A DNA stretch of 64,000 nt from an uncultured Clostridia bacterium (GCA_948805675.1 CAQIBN010000007.1:31850-95849); one strand, 5' to 3'. Shown: positions 40,163 to 50,448, numbered from the stretch's first letter. The notes: a model not told the origin generated them from the sequence alone. Program-made: numbers and translations.

Positions 40163-41149
40163 TTATATAAACATACTTCCACTTTGTATATTATTACCTC
40201 TTAAAAAATCTGCTATCATCATTCTTTTCGCATTTTCTCCTTGAATTTCTAATACTTGCACATATCCATCTTTAGCCTTTATAATTAATCCTTTTTTAGA
40301 ATCTGATATTACAACTGTACCATAATCAATATCACATAATCTATAACTATATTCTTTTAATTCTGTAAAATCTTTTAACAACTCCACTTCTGTTATTACT
40401 TTTACTTTCCAAAACTTTAGCTTTTTATCTCCTAAATATGTGTATGCCCCCATTATAGGGTTTAACCCTCTAACAAGATTTTTTATTTGTATTGCAGTCT
40501 TATTTTCCCAATCAATTTTAGCAATCTCTTTTTTTAACATTGGAGCTACAGAAAAGTCATCTCCTTGCTTTTGTCTTTTAATAGAACCATCTTCTATTTG
40601 TTTTAAAGTGTCTATTAATAAATTACCACCTAAACTAGATAATCTATCCCATAGTTCTCCTGTTGTTTCATCTTCTCCAATACTAACTTCTTGTTTTAAA
40701 AGCATATCTCCTGTATCCATACCTTCATCCATATACATTGTTGTAACACCTGTTACTTTTTCCCCATTTATTACCGCCCATTGTATTGGTGCTGCACCTC
40801 TATATTTAGGAAGTAATGAACCATGTACATTTATACATCCATATTTAGGTATATCTAATAACTCTTTTGGCAAAATTTTTCCATAAGCAACTACACATAT
40901 AACATCTGGATTTAACATTCTAATTTCTTGTAAAAATTCTTCATTATTTCTTACTTTTAAAGGTTGAAATATTTTCAATTTTTTCTCTAATGCATATTCT
41001 TTCACAGGAGAAAACATCATTTTCATACCTCTGCCTTTTGGTTTATCTGGATTTGTAACAACTCCTAATATATTATAATTTGATTCATATAAACATTTTA
41101 AAGATTCTTTTGCGAAATCTGGCGTTCCCATAAATACAATATTTAACAT
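40163..41149 (-). CDS. fmt: Methionyl-tRNA formyltransferase
   Basis: 328 residues. Formyl-THF binding motif and active site in NVHGSLLPKYRGAAPIQWAVINGE, TGVTTMYMDEGMDTGDML, and the C-terminal OB-like domain starting GLNPIMGAYTYLG. It uses 10-formyl-THF, which Fhs in this window supplies. It follows def and priA on the same strand, the usual order. GCG GTA in the active-site block is an out-of-phase CGG read normally. Confidence 0.95.
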   Translation of the reverse strand: MLNIVFMGTPDFAKESLKCLYESNYNILGVVTNPDKPKGRGMKMMFSPVKEYALEKKLKIFQPLKVRNNEEFLQEIRMLNPDVICVVAYGKILPKELLDIPKYGCINVHGSLLPKYRGAAPIQWAVINGEKVTGVTTMYMDEGMDTGDMLLKQEVSIGEDETTGELWDRLSSLGGNLLIDTLKQIEDGSIKRQKQGDDFSVAPMLKKEIAKIDWENKTAIQIKNLVRGLNPIMGAYTYLGDKKLKFWKVKVITEVELLKDFTELKEYSYRLCDIDYGTVVISDSKKGLIIKAKDGYVQVLEIQGENAKRMMIADFLRGNNIQSGSMFI

Positions 41150-41220
41150 ATATTCTCTCCCTTTACATCTATTTAATCATAATTTATATCCAACTTAAAA
41201 ATTAAAAAAACATATACTAG

Positions 41221-41254
41221 CATAACACAGATTAATATATTAATCTGTGTTATG
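41221..41254 (-). terminator. Perfect palindrome between def and fmt
   Basis: A 34-base perfect inverted repeat with no loop bases (CATAACACAGATTAATA and complement), followed by T tracts on either side. Probable terminator or processing site. Confidence 0.65.
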
Positions 41255-41294
41255 TAAAAACAGTATCTTCTTTAAAATAAACTACAAATATAAT

Positions 41295-41774
41295 CTATTT
41301 TGACTCTTGCTCAACTACTTCTAATGTACCTGGTATTATTTTATCTACAAATAATACTCCATTTAAATGGTCAATCTCATGTGATAAAGCTTGAGCTAAA
41401 AGACCTTTAGCAGATATTTTTATTTGTTTTCCATTTTCATTTAAAGCTTTTATAATAACCTCTTCTGGTCTAATAACTTTAGCAAATTTATTTGGAAAAC
41501 TTAAACATCCTTCCTCAACTTCTTTACTACCTTTTTCTTTAATAATTTCAGGATTTACTAATTTTATTGGACCTTTATCATCATATAAGTCGATTACTAC
41601 TAATCTTTTCAATATACCAATCTGTGGTCCTGCTAAACCTACTCCATTATACTTGTGCATAGTTTCAACCATATCATTTAAGATTTCTCTTATTTTGTCA
41701 TCCACATTTTCTACTTCTCTAGATTTTTTTCTTAAAATTTCATCTCCATCTTCTCTTATATTTCTAATTGCCAT
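41295..41774 (-). CDS. def: Peptide deformylase
   Basis: 159 residues. The three motifs are GVGLAGPQIG, EEGCLSFP and QALSHEIDHLNG with the metal-binding Cys and two His. It removes the N-formyl group put on by Fmt. The next gene upstream, priA, ends 16 bases before its start. Confidence 0.96.
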   Translation of the reverse strand: MAIRNIREDGDEILRKKSREVENVDDKIREILNDMVETMHKYNGVGLAGPQIGILKRLVVIDLYDDKGPIKLVNPEIIKEKGSKEVEEGCLSFPNKFAKVIRPEEVIIKALNENGKQIKISAKGLLAQALSHEIDHLNGVLFVDKIIPGTLEVVEQESK

Positions 41775-41790
41775 TTCATTTGCCTCCTTA

Positions 41791-44040
41791 TTACAACATA
41801 TTGTTAGGATTAAGGTCTATAAATACCTTAGAAGAATCCTTTTTTTTCATTTTACTAAATTCGTTTAATGCATCATTTACAAGCATAATAATATCATTTT
41901 CAAATTTACATTTAATTATTATTCTCCATCTATACTTATTCTTTATTTTCTCAATTGGTGATGGAACAGGTTTATATAATAATATTTTTGCATTTTCCTT
42001 TAATATCTTTTCTTTAAAAAAGTTATATAATAAATTAGATATTTTTTTAACTTCTATCTCATCTTCACTTGTAACACCTAGCATAATTATATCACAAAAT
42101 GGTGGATATTTCAAACTTTTCCTTAACATGATTTCTGTATTATAAAATAACTTATAATCTTGTTTTTTTGAATATTCAATACTAAAATTATCTGGGTTAT
42201 ATGTTTGAATAATAACTCTTCCTTCTTGTTCTCTCCCAGCTCTCCCGAGCTACTTGTGTTAGTATTTGGAATGTTTTTTCACTTGCTCTATAATCATCTA
42301 AATTTAAATTACTATCTGCTGCTATAACACCAACTAATGTAACATTTGGAAAATGATGTCCTTTTACAACCATCTGAGTTCCTATTAATATATCTAAATT
42401 ATCATTTTTAAAAGTACTTAATATTTGCTCATGTGAATTTTTTTTAGTTACTGTGTCTACATCCATTCTAATGGTTCTTGCCTGTGGAAATAATTTTTTA
42501 ATTTCCATTTCCAATTTCTGAGTTCCTGTTCCAAAATATCTAATATTATTACTATTACATTCAGGACACTTAGCTAAAGTTTTGGTTTCATACCCACAAT
42601 AATGACATTTTAATTTATTTTCTTTATAATGATATGTTAATGTTACATTACAATTTTTACATTTAGCAGTATATCCACAGTCTCTACACATTATAAATGT
42701 CGAAAAACCCCTTCTATTAAGAAACAATATAGTTTGTTTTTTCTCTTTTAAATTTTTCTCTATTTCTGTAAATAATTTAGTACTTATCATACTTCTATTA
42801 CCATTTGCAAGTTCTTGTCTTAAATCTACTATTTCTACACCGTGGCAAATTAGAATTATTAGCTCTTTTAGTTAATTCAAGTAAAACAGTTTCATTATTT
42901 ATAGCTTTATAATATGTATTAATATCAGGTGTAGCACTTCCTAATAATAAAGGAACTCTATTTTTTTCAGCTAAAAACTTTGCTATTTCTTTTGCATTAT
43001 ATCTTGGTGTCATTTCAGATTTATATGATGAATCATGTTCTTCATCAATTATTATTAATCCTAATTTTTTAACAGGTGCAAATATAGCTGAACGAGCACC
43101 TATTATAATTTTTGCTTTTCCAGATTTTATTTTTTGCCACTGGTCATATCTTTCTCCAACAGATAATTTACTATGTAAAACTGCAATTGAATCTTCTCCA
43201 AATCTTGCTATAAATCTATCAACAGTTTGAGGAGTTAATGAAATTTCTGGAACAAGCATTATACTACTTTTCCCCTCATTTAGCACTTTTTCAATTAATT
43301 GCAAATATATTTCTGTTTTCCCGTGAACCTGTTACCCCAAAAAGTAAAAATTCTGTATGAACACACATATCTAAACTTTCACAAACTTCTTCATACGCTT
43401 TTTTTTGTTCATCTGTTAACATCAAATTATGTGTAGTTTCACAAACTTTATGAATAAAAGGATTTCTTTCTACAACTTTTTCAAATATTTCTATATAACC
43501 ATTTTTTTCTAATGTTTTTATTATACTTCTTGTTGTTTCTGTAAATAACTCTAATTCTTGTATAGCTATTTCACCATTATCTATTAAAAATCTTAAAACT
43601 CTAATTTGTTTATCTGATTTTATCTTTTTTGAATCTATATCTTCTTCTATCTCATAATCCTCTTTTATTAAACTTACAAAAGAAGATAATTTTTCTTTTA
43701 CTCTATTTGTAACTATTTTAGTTGTTGTTCCTGGTGGTAGCATTAATTTTATACAATCTGATGTATTACAAAAATATCTATTTGACATCCATTTGGCAAG
43801 TTCTACTTGGCTTCCCCCAATATAGTCATTTTCTTCTACTTTTTCAATATCTTTTACTTTATATTCTGAGTTTTCTTTAATACTTACAACAAATCCTTCT
43901 TCTAATTTCTTTATATTTCCAAATTTTACAAACACCCTTGACCCTATCTTTACTTTTTCTTGTAATTCATATGGTATATTATAATCGAAGGTTTTGTTTA
44001 AATTTTTTACATTACTATTTATTATTATTTCTGCAATCAT
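41791..44040 (-). CDS. priA: Primosomal helicase PriA, three +1 shifts
   Basis: Replication restart helicase, 748 residues after three shifts; the most heavily interrupted gene here. The 3'-BD domain is at the start (VLNRTFDY-like NLNKTFDYNIPYEL). Helicase motifs: Walker A FGVTGS-G-KTEIYLQLI (site 1), DEEH box LIIIDEEHDSSYK, zinc cluster CRDCGYTAKCKNCN ... CHYCG ... CPECN, motif VI QVA-G-RAGREQEGRVI (site 3). Site 2 joins NLP-G-VEIVDLRQEL. Zero-frame reading would give four fragments, none with a working ATPase. Neighbours def and fmt are canonical. Confidence 0.96.
42244..42247 (-). other. +1 shift site 3 in priA, GCT CGGG
   Basis: Restores VA-G-RAGR, helicase motif VI; the glycine is invariant. 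Confidence 0.97.
42839..42842 (-). other. +1 shift site 2 in priA, CCA CGGT
   Basis: Restores LP-G-VEIVDLRQEL (family LPxVxIVDMRxEL); the site residue itself is variable. Confidence 0.92.
43320..43323 (-). other. +1 shift site 1 in priA, TCA CGGG
   Basis: Restores Walker A GVTGS-G-KTE. Arginine here would abolish ATP binding. Confidence 0.98.
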
Positions 44041-44242
44041 AAAATTTTCTCCTGTTTATTGGTTATTATTTCAATTTTCTTACATTATTTTAAACTTAAT
44101 TAAATAAGATAAAAAGTTCTAATAATAACATTTAGTTACCTTTTTAGTTGTAAAATATTATTTATTTTAATTTAAAATATCAAAAAATCTCTATTTTATA
44201 TTACTATATAACAAAAAAAATAGCAAGAATAAAAGTTTCCTG

Positions 44243-44800
44243 CTAGTTTTTTTGCCATTTAATATATTCCTCTTTTATTTTCTCAGCTGTTTCTTTTGGT
44301 GTTAAATTTGTTGTATCTATAACTAAATCATAATTTGATAAATCTTCTTTTCTTACATGATATAAATTCCAATATCTTTCATTTTCCATTTTATATCTTT
44401 TCATTATATCTTCTTTTTGTTCTTCTATAGAACCAAGATTTTCTGTATTTTTTCTATTAGAATCGTAAAAAGCTCTTTTTGCTGCTTCATTTATATCTAC
44501 AGTTAAATATACTTTAAAAGATTCTGGAACTGCATACCAACCAAGTCTTGCATCAATAATAAAATTATCATGTGTTTTTGCATATTCTGATGCACTTTTT
44601 TCTATTTCAACATCTATTTCTGGATGCTTTTTTACATATTCGTTAAAAGTTGTTACATCCATATTCATTTGTTTAGCTAATTTTCTAAAATATTCTCCAT
44701 TTCTATAAATCCCATAATTTAAATCTTCTGCTAATATAATAGATGTTGTTCCTTTTCCACTAGCTAGTTCTCCACCTAATGATATTATATTTCTCTTCAT
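44243..44800 (-). CDS. Cytidylate kinase-like nucleotide kinase
   Basis: 185 residues with P-loop SLGGELASGKGTTS, IYRNGEYFRKLAKQM and the lid region RKNTENLGSIEEQKEDIMKRYKMEN. It resembles archaeal-type CMP kinases of the cytidylate kinase-like family. It stands where coaBC or gmk would be in the usual remA-gmk-rpoZ-coaBC-priA cluster. Since Cmk activity is already in the cmk-plsC fusion, this protein may have another substrate. Confidence 0.72.
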   Translation of the reverse strand: MKRNIISLGGELASGKGTTSIILAEDLNYGIYRNGEYFRKLAKQMNMDVTTFNEYVKKHPEIDVEIEKSASEYAKTHDNFIIDARLGWYAVPESFKVYLTVDINEAAKRAFYDSNRKNTENLGSIEEQKEDIMKRYKMENERYWNLYHVRKEDLSNYDLVIDTTNLTPKETAEKIKEEYIKWQKN

Positions 44801-44883
44801 TCTTTTACCTCTTTAATACTTCATATTACTTTACTCTTTATCCAAATTACTATTTTCAGCTAAAAATTACCTGTTAATAGTAA

Positions 44884-45078
44884 TTATCCATTTGATACTT
44901 CGATTTTTCCTTCTGCAATTTCATCTGCTGCTAAAGTAACAGGTGACTCATCATCTGCATCTGTTAAAATCTCACTTCCTATAGCTATTTGTCTTGCTCT
45001 TTTAGATGTTGCTATAACTAGTCTAAAACGATTATCTACTTTTGTTAATAATTCACCAACAGTTGGTTTTACCATCAT
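44884..45078 (-). CDS. rpoZ: RNA polymerase omega subunit
   Basis: 64 residues: KPTVGELLTKVDNRFRLVIATSKRARQI is the omega signature, followed by ADEIAEGKIEV. GGAGG is nine bases before the first of two ATGs. Neighbours remA and priA support it. Confidence 0.9.
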   Translation of the reverse strand: MMVKPTVGELLTKVDNRFRLVIATSKRARQIAIGSEILTDADDESPVTLAADEIAEGKIEVSNG

Positions 45079-45204
45079 TTTAAAATTCCTCCCTTTTTTT
45101 ATATAGTTTTTTAAACTTAAAAATATAAATACAAATGCCCAAAATGACTATATTTTTCAAATACATTTATGGGCAAATTTAATTTATTAAACAGTAAAAA
45201 TTAT

Positions 45205-45456
45205 TTATTCTTCTACTATATCATCTTTATCTAGTCTTCCTGCAACAGTTTCTGGTTGAACTGCAGAAAGTATTACATGACCTGAGTCCATAATAATAAC
45301 AGCTCTTGTTCTTCTACCATATGTTGCATCTACTGCCATCCCCTTATCTTTTGCATCTTGAACAATTCTTTTAATTGGTGCTGACTCTGGACTAACAATA
45401 GAAATAATTCTATTTGCAGAAACTATATTCCCAAACCCAATATTAATTAATTGCAT
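45205..45456 (-). CDS. remA: RemA-type regulator (DUF370)
   Basis: 83 residues: QLINIGFGNIVSANRIISIVSPESAPIKRI, TYGRRTRAVIIMDSGHVILSAVQPETVAGRL. RemA is a DNA-binding activator of matrix genes in Bacillus; the camelysin-like cluster five kb away is a possible target, which is inference. The usual next gene, gmk, is absent. Confidence 0.92.
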   Translation of the reverse strand: MQLINIGFGNIVSANRIISIVSPESAPIKRIVQDAKDKGMAVDATYGRRTRAVIIMDSGHVILSAVQPETVAGRLDKDDIVEE

Positions 45457-45478
45457 AACATACACATCCCTTCATATA

Positions 45479-46354
45479 TTACTCAATATTTTGTATTTGC
45501 TCTCTTATATTTTCTAATTCTGTTTTAATATCAATTACTAGATTAGTTATTTCTAATTTTACAGATTTAGAACCTATTGTATTTGTTTCTCTATTCATTT
45601 CTTGGATAATAAAATCCAACTTTTTTCCTATGGCGCAATCTAATTCCATTAAATCTCTAAACTGCTTTATATGACTTTTAAGCCTTGTTAATTCTTCTTC
45701 AATGGAACATTTATCTGAATATATTACAGTTTCTTGTGCAATTCTTGTTTCATCTATTATATTAGCATGTAATAAATCTTGTATTCTTTCTTTCAATTTT
45801 ACTACATATTCTTCAATAAGTCCAGTAGAAAACTCAAAAATATTATTAACCATAGATTCTACTTTATCCATTCTTTTAATTAAATCTTCTTTTATCTTTA
45901 TTCCTTCTTTTATTTTCATATCATTCAAATTCTGAATTGCTACCTCTAAACACATACTTAATTCTTCTTTTATGTTATCTTCATTTTCTTTGTCTGTCTG
46001 AATTTGTAATATATCTGGAAATTTACAAATATCTATAACTTCTATATTATCATTTATTTCTGTTTCTTTTGCTAATTCTTTTAACTCGCTTATGTATAGT
46101 TTAGCCAAATCCTTATTTATTGTAACAAGCTTTCCATCTATACTAAAATTATTAAAAGTAATATATATGTCTATCTTTCCTCTTGATATTTTGTTTGAAA
46201 TTTGTTTTCTTACCATTTCTTCAATATAACTAATATTTCTTGGTAATTTTATATTAATATCACTATATTTATGATTAACAGACTTTATTTCAATATTATA
46301 TTCTCTTTCATTTATAATTTGTTTGGCTATTCCAAAACCTGTCATACTTTTCAT
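45479..46354 (-). CDS. yicC: YicC-family endoribonuclease
   Basis: 291 residues beginning MKSMTGFGIAKQIINEREYNIEIKSVNHKY, the YicC hallmark, and ending with DUF1732 (MDCAIGKKLDFIIQEMNRETNTIGSKS). YicC-type proteins are RNases that act in RNA turnover. The yicC-remA pair is standard in Firmicutes. Confidence 0.92.
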   Translation of the reverse strand: MKSMTGFGIAKQIINEREYNIEIKSVNHKYSDINIKLPRNISYIEEMVRKQISNKISRGKIDIYITFNNFSIDGKLVTINKDLAKLYISELKELAKETEINDNIEVIDICKFPDILQIQTDKENEDNIKEELSMCLEVAIQNLNDMKIKEGIKIKEDLIKRMDKVESMVNNIFEFSTGLIEEYVVKLKERIQDLLHANIIDETRIAQETVIYSDKCSIEEELTRLKSHIKQFRDLMELDCAIGKKLDFIIQEMNRETNTIGSKSVKLEITNLVIDIKTELENIREQIQNIE

Positions 46355-46360
46355 AAAACT

Positions 46361-47599
46361 TTATACCTCTTCTTCTATAATTTCACTTAATTCACTATTT
46401 TTTTTGCAATATGAATTTTTCATTTTTGTAAATATTATTATAGATTTAACTATGTAATATAAAATAAATGCCATAGTTATAATTAGTGTAGTCTTCATAA
46501 AGATTTCATTTCTCATTATATATATATACATTAATACTATATTTACAATAGCTAAGACCAATACTTCCAAACCAGAAATCGTAAGAGATTTATTCTCTCT
46601 TTTATATGAACTTTCGAACAAGATTATAGAAATAACAAGTATTGATACACTAAATACTTTTAAATCTGTTATAAACACATCTTTTTCTATATTTTTAAAT
46701 CCTAGTATTAGAAATATAAGATACAAAGCAATTATGCATCCAACTATTATATTGGTTATTGTTTTAGATATAATCTTTTTTTGTATATTTTCTGGTAATT
46801 TCTTTTTTCTTTCTTCCTTTAATACTTGTCCTATTTCTTTTATATCTTTTATAGTTTCTGTTTCTTCTTGTAATTGCACTCTACTCTCATTTTGCTTATC
46901 TTCATTTTCGGAATTTTTATTCAGTTTTTTAGTATCTACTTTAGTCTTGTTAATATTTGTTTTTTCTTTCTTTCTCTCATTTGTTTTTTTTGAACTCTTT
47001 TTAGATTCAACTTTTTTTGTTCCTTTTTCTGTTTCATCAATTTTTTTATTCATTTGAGACTTTTTATTATCATTTGTATTTTCATTAGTAACAATATTAT
47101 TATCTTTATTTTTATCTTCTTTTAATTTTATTTCATTTTTCATACTTAAACTAGTAATTTTTTCTTTTTTAATATTAGAATTATTTTTGTTAGTATTTCT
47201 GGAATTCACTTTATTAGTATCTTTCTTAGTGATACTCTCACTTTTTTTCGTAGAATCACTATCTTTATTTTTTTTATTAATACTTTCTTTATCAGTATTA
47301 TTATCTTCTTTCTTAGTATTATCATTTTTTTTAGCTTTTGTTTTATTGTTTTCTGTGCTTATTTTACTATTGTTCGTTTTCTTGCTAGATGTTTTATTCT
47401 TTGATTCATTTGTTTTTCTTGTAGTAGTTGTCTTTTTGCTAGCAATTCTAGATTTAGATAATTTAGCATTTGCACTTTCTTTTGCTTCATTTGTTCCTTT
47501 TTCTTTCTTATTTTTATCTATTTCATCATGTTCATTATTTATATTTTCAATCACTTTATTTTCTTGAGTATTAACTTTCTTTTCTTTTACACTATTCAT
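46361..47599 (-). CDS. Lys/Asn/Ser/Thr-rich protein with C-terminal TM domain
   Basis: 412 residues. The first ~270 are low complexity, dominated by K, N, T, S and E (KKTNNSKISTENNKTKAKK type), probably unstructured and strongly basic. The last ~140 have four hydrophobic helices (TNIIVGCIIALYLIFLILGF; VSILVISIILFESS; LEVLVLAIVNIVLMYIYIM; IITMAFILYYIVKSIIIF). AAGGAG is six bases before the chosen ATG. It begins 10 bases after rsmE ends. I do not recognise a family; a basic tail could bind nucleic acid or wall polymers. Confidence 0.6.
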   Translation of the reverse strand: MNSVKEKKVNTQENKVIENINNEHDEIDKNKKEKGTNEAKESANAKLSKSRIASKKTTTTRKTNESKNKTSSKKTNNSKISTENNKTKAKKNDNTKKEDNNTDKESINKKNKDSDSTKKSESITKKDTNKVNSRNTNKNNSNIKKEKITSLSMKNEIKLKEDKNKDNNIVTNENTNDNKKSQMNKKIDETEKGTKKVESKKSSKKTNERKKEKTNINKTKVDTKKLNKNSENEDKQNESRVQLQEETETIKDIKEIGQVLKEERKKKLPENIQKKIISKTITNIIVGCIIALYLIFLILGFKNIEKDVFITDLKVFSVSILVISIILFESSYKRENKSLTISGLEVLVLAIVNIVLMYIYIMRNEIFMKTTLIITMAFILYYIVKSIIIFTKMKNSYCKKNSELSEIIEEEV

Positions 47600-47609
47600 A
47601 ATCTTCTCC

Positions 47610-48368
47610 TTAATTATTTTCAAGTTCATATAATATTATGCTTGTCATAGCAAGTGCTACAGTTTCTGTTCTTAATATTCTCTTTCCTAGAGTAATAATC
47701 TTTATTCCTAATTGTTCCAAATAGTTAATCTCATTTTCTGAAATTCCTCCTTCTGGTCCAATTAATATTCCAATATTTACATTACTTTTTTCTTTCATTT
47801 TCTCTTTTAAATTTAATAATTCTTGTTTTAAAGTATTATTTTCTTCTTTTTCATATGCTACTAATACTAAGTCATAATCTACTAATATTTTTTCTATATC
47901 TTTTAATTTTATTATGTTATTTACCTTTGGTATTATATCTCTACCACTCTGTTTTGATGCAACCTCTGCAATTTTTTGCCATCTATCTATTTTCTTTTGT
48001 TCATCTTTAGTATTTATTTTTACAACGCATCTTTCCATATTAACAGGTGTAATCTCTTTTGCCCCAAGTTCTGTAGTTTTTTGTATAATAAGTTCCATTT
48101 TATCTGCTTTAGGTAATCCTTGTAGAATATTTATATATATATTAGACTCTGATTCAGATTCTATGTATTTTACAATTTCTAAGTATATACTATCTTTATT
48201 TATTTGTATTATTTCTGCTTCATAATTTTTGCCATCATCTATGTTACATATATTTAATTTATCTTCTATTTTACATCTAAGCACATTTGCTATATGGTTT
48301 ACATCTTCATTTATTATTTCTATTTTATCATTTTTAATTTGACTAGCTTTTACAAAAAATTTTGGCAT
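47610..48368 (-). CDS. rsmE: 16S rRNA (uracil-1498-N3)-methyltransferase
   Basis: 252 residues with the SPOUT fold: VNHIANVLRCKIED, LPKADKMELIIQKTTELGAKEITPV, the knot motifs GILIGPEGGISENEI and TLGKRILRTETVALA. It methylates helix 44 of 16S rRNA. In most Clostridia it follows dnaJ-prmA; prmA is missing here. Confidence 0.94.
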   Translation of the reverse strand: MPKFFVKASQIKNDKIEIINEDVNHIANVLRCKIEDKLNICNIDDGKNYEAEIIQINKDSIYLEIVKYIESESESNIYINILQGLPKADKMELIIQKTTELGAKEITPVNMERCVVKINTKDEQKKIDRWQKIAEVASKQSGRDIIPKVNNIIKLKDIEKILVDYDLVLVAYEKEENNTLKQELLNLKEKMKEKSNVNIGILIGPEGGISENEINYLEQLGIKIITLGKRILRTETVALAMTSIILYELENN

Positions 48369-48764
48369 TTCTTTACTTCCTTTTTTAGTAATTTGTTACA
48401 TTATAACATAAGACATACTATATTCGCAACAAAACTTATATGTTTATTTTTGTTTCAGATTCTATGTAATTAATTAAACTTAAATAAAAAAATAAAAGAA
48501 ATTACTTTTAATATATTTGGTAATTTCTTTTATTTTTAGTTACATTTATACTAAAAATTATTATAATTTTAAATGTAATAATTTATTTCATTTTTGTATA
48601 ACAGTATAAAATCTTGCTATATATATTTAAATACTTCTCTAGGGTATAAAATTTTATTCTCATTTTTAAATTCATCTATATCTATCCATTTAGAGCTTTA
48701 TATTTACTACAATCATCTATAATATCATATTCTTCTTTATAATCACTACCTATAATACCTCCTT
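48369..48764. other. Gap between dnaJ and rsmE with a possible gene remnant
   Basis: After the dnaJ stop comes AAGGAGG with no ATG; a frame from there reads GSDYKEEYDIIDDCSKYKAL, then, after one base change of frame, WIDIDEFKNENKILYPREVF and a stop. This looks like the C-terminus of a small NUDIX-like gene that has lost the rest. It is not a CGG site. The position is where prmA normally lies. Confidence 0.35.
48490..48535 (-). terminator. Terminator after the dnaJ operon
   Basis: AAATAAAAGAAATTAC / GTAATTTCTTTTATTT, a perfect 16-bp stem with a 14-base loop. Confidence 0.65.
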
Positions 48765-49924
48765 TTATCCAAATAATCCTTTTTTCTTAACTGGAGGTTG
48801 TTCATTCATAGTTAATGCAAGCTTTGTTAACAAATCTCTTTGTTCTTTACTTAATCTTTTTGGAACTTGAACTTGAACAGTAAAAATAAAGTCACCTTGA
48901 TAATTTCCATTTACTGCTTTAAATCCTTTATTTCTTATTGTAAATTTAGTTCCGGTTCTGAGTACCATCTGGGATTCTATATTTTTCTTTACTTCCATCT
49001 ACCATAGGAATTTCAAGCTCTGCACCTAATGTAGCTTGTGTAAAAGTAATTGGTATATTGCAAAAAACATTGCTTCCATTTCTTGTATAAATACTATGTT
49101 TTTTTAACTTCATATTTATGTATAAGTCACCTTTTGTTCCACCTTTTGTACCAGGCTCTCCTTCTCCTCTAAGTACAATAGTCTGGTCGTTATCTATACC
49201 TGCTGGAATCTTCACTTTTATTCTTGCTTGTTTTCTTATAGTACCTTTTCCTCTACAAGATTCACATGGTTGTTTTATTACTTTACCTGTTCCATGACAG
49301 TTGCTACATGTTCTAGCTGTTTGCATTTGACCTAAGATTGTATTTTGAACTTGTTTTACCTGTCCTGTTCCACCACATACTGTACAATTTTCGATGGTTG
49401 TTCCTGGTTTTGCTCCATTTCCATTACATTCCATGCAAATATCATCTCTTGTAATATTTATATCTTTTTCTACACCCAGAAATGCATCCTCAAAAGATAT
49501 TTCCATATTATATTTTAAATCTGCGCCTTTTCTTGGACCATTATTTGCATTTCTTGAACTTCTAGAGCCTCCAAATCCTCCTCCAAAGAATGAAGAGAAT
49601 ATATCTCCTAAATCGCCAAAATCACTAAATCCATCAAATCCTGATGTAGAGTATGAATAATATCCACCACCTGGATTCCCTCCTCCAAAACCTTGTGGAC
49701 CATTATGCCCAAATTGGTCATACATTCTTCTTTTCCCGAGGGTCTGACAATGTTTCATATGCTTCATTTACTTCTTTAAATTTAATTTCAGCTTCTTTTT
49801 TATTATCTGGATTAGCATCAGGGTGATATTTTTTAGCCATTTTTCTAAATGCCTTTTTTAATTCCTCATCTGTTGCATTTTTCTCTACACCCAATACTTC
49901 ATAATAATCTCTCTTTTCTGCCAT
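48765..49924 (-). CDS. dnaJ: Chaperone DnaJ, two +1 shifts
   Basis: 385 residues after two shifts. J domain with KKYHPDANPD (HPD intact), joined by the first site as LSDP-G-KRRMYDQFGHNG. A Gly/Phe region follows, then four zinc repeats CMECNGNG, CTVCGGTG, CSNCHGTG, CESCRGKG, and the substrate domain, where the second site gives GTQN-G-TKFTIRNKGF. Zero-frame reading would give a bare J domain. Co-chaperone of DnaK in the hrcA-grpE-dnaK operon. Confidence 0.96.
48951..48954 (-). other. +1 shift site 2 in dnaJ, AAC CGGA
   Basis: Restores PDGTQN-G-TKF; the glycine of the GTQxG motif is conserved in DnaJ. Zero frame stops one codon later. Confidence 0.96.
49735..49738 (-). other. +1 shift site 1 in dnaJ, CCT CGGG
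   Basis: Joins LSDP-G-KRRMYDQFGH at the end of the J domain; the residue is variable (often E or Q). Confidence 0.94.
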
Positions 49925-49937
49925 TTTTTCCTCCTAT

Positions 49938-50312
49938 TTAAAATGTCTTTTTATTATACTTTCCTTCATTATCTTTTATGTAATTCCTATTCATATTAAT
50001 ATTATGTTTTTCTATATAAGCATTCGAAAATTCTTTTGGAGTTATCTTTAGTCTATTTAAAACTTCTATATAATAATTTTGTACATCAGTTATCTCTTCA
50101 AGAAATCTTTCCCTAACTTCTTTATTCTCCATTATCTCATCAATGCCTTTTTTCTTTATAATAGAAATACATTCTCCTAACTCTTCAATCATATACAAAA
50201 TATGACTTTTAGTTGCTTTTGGATTCATATCATTCCATTTTTCTCTATTTTTTTCATATAAATCAAATTGCATCTGCTTCATTTCTGATATAGTTAAATC
50301 ATGTTTTGACAT
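49938..50312 (-). CDS. MazG-like / dimeric dUTPase-like pyrophosphohydrolase
   Basis: 124 residues, all helical. Metal-binding motifs EELGE (MIEELGECISIIKKKG) and EEITD (FLEEITDVQNYYIEVLNRL) match the EExxE...ExxD pattern of the MazG/dUTPase superfamily. The likely role is hydrolysis of a nucleoside triphosphate in nucleotide-pool cleaning. It is inserted between dnaK and dnaJ, an unusual place. Confidence 0.7.
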   Translation of the reverse strand: MSKHDLTISEMKQMQFDLYEKNREKWNDMNPKATKSHILYMIEELGECISIIKKKGIDEIMENKEVRERFLEEITDVQNYYIEVLNRLKITPKEFSNAYIEKHNINMNRNYIKDNEGKYNKKTF

Positions 50313-50448
50313 CTTTTTCCTCCCACAATATCTATTAATACAGTATTTTGACTAATTTTATAAAATAAAATTTATATTATTACATATATTTAGCTAGTTG
50401 TTATGTATATTTTTTATAGAAACCTTTCTATCTATGATATCAATTTCA

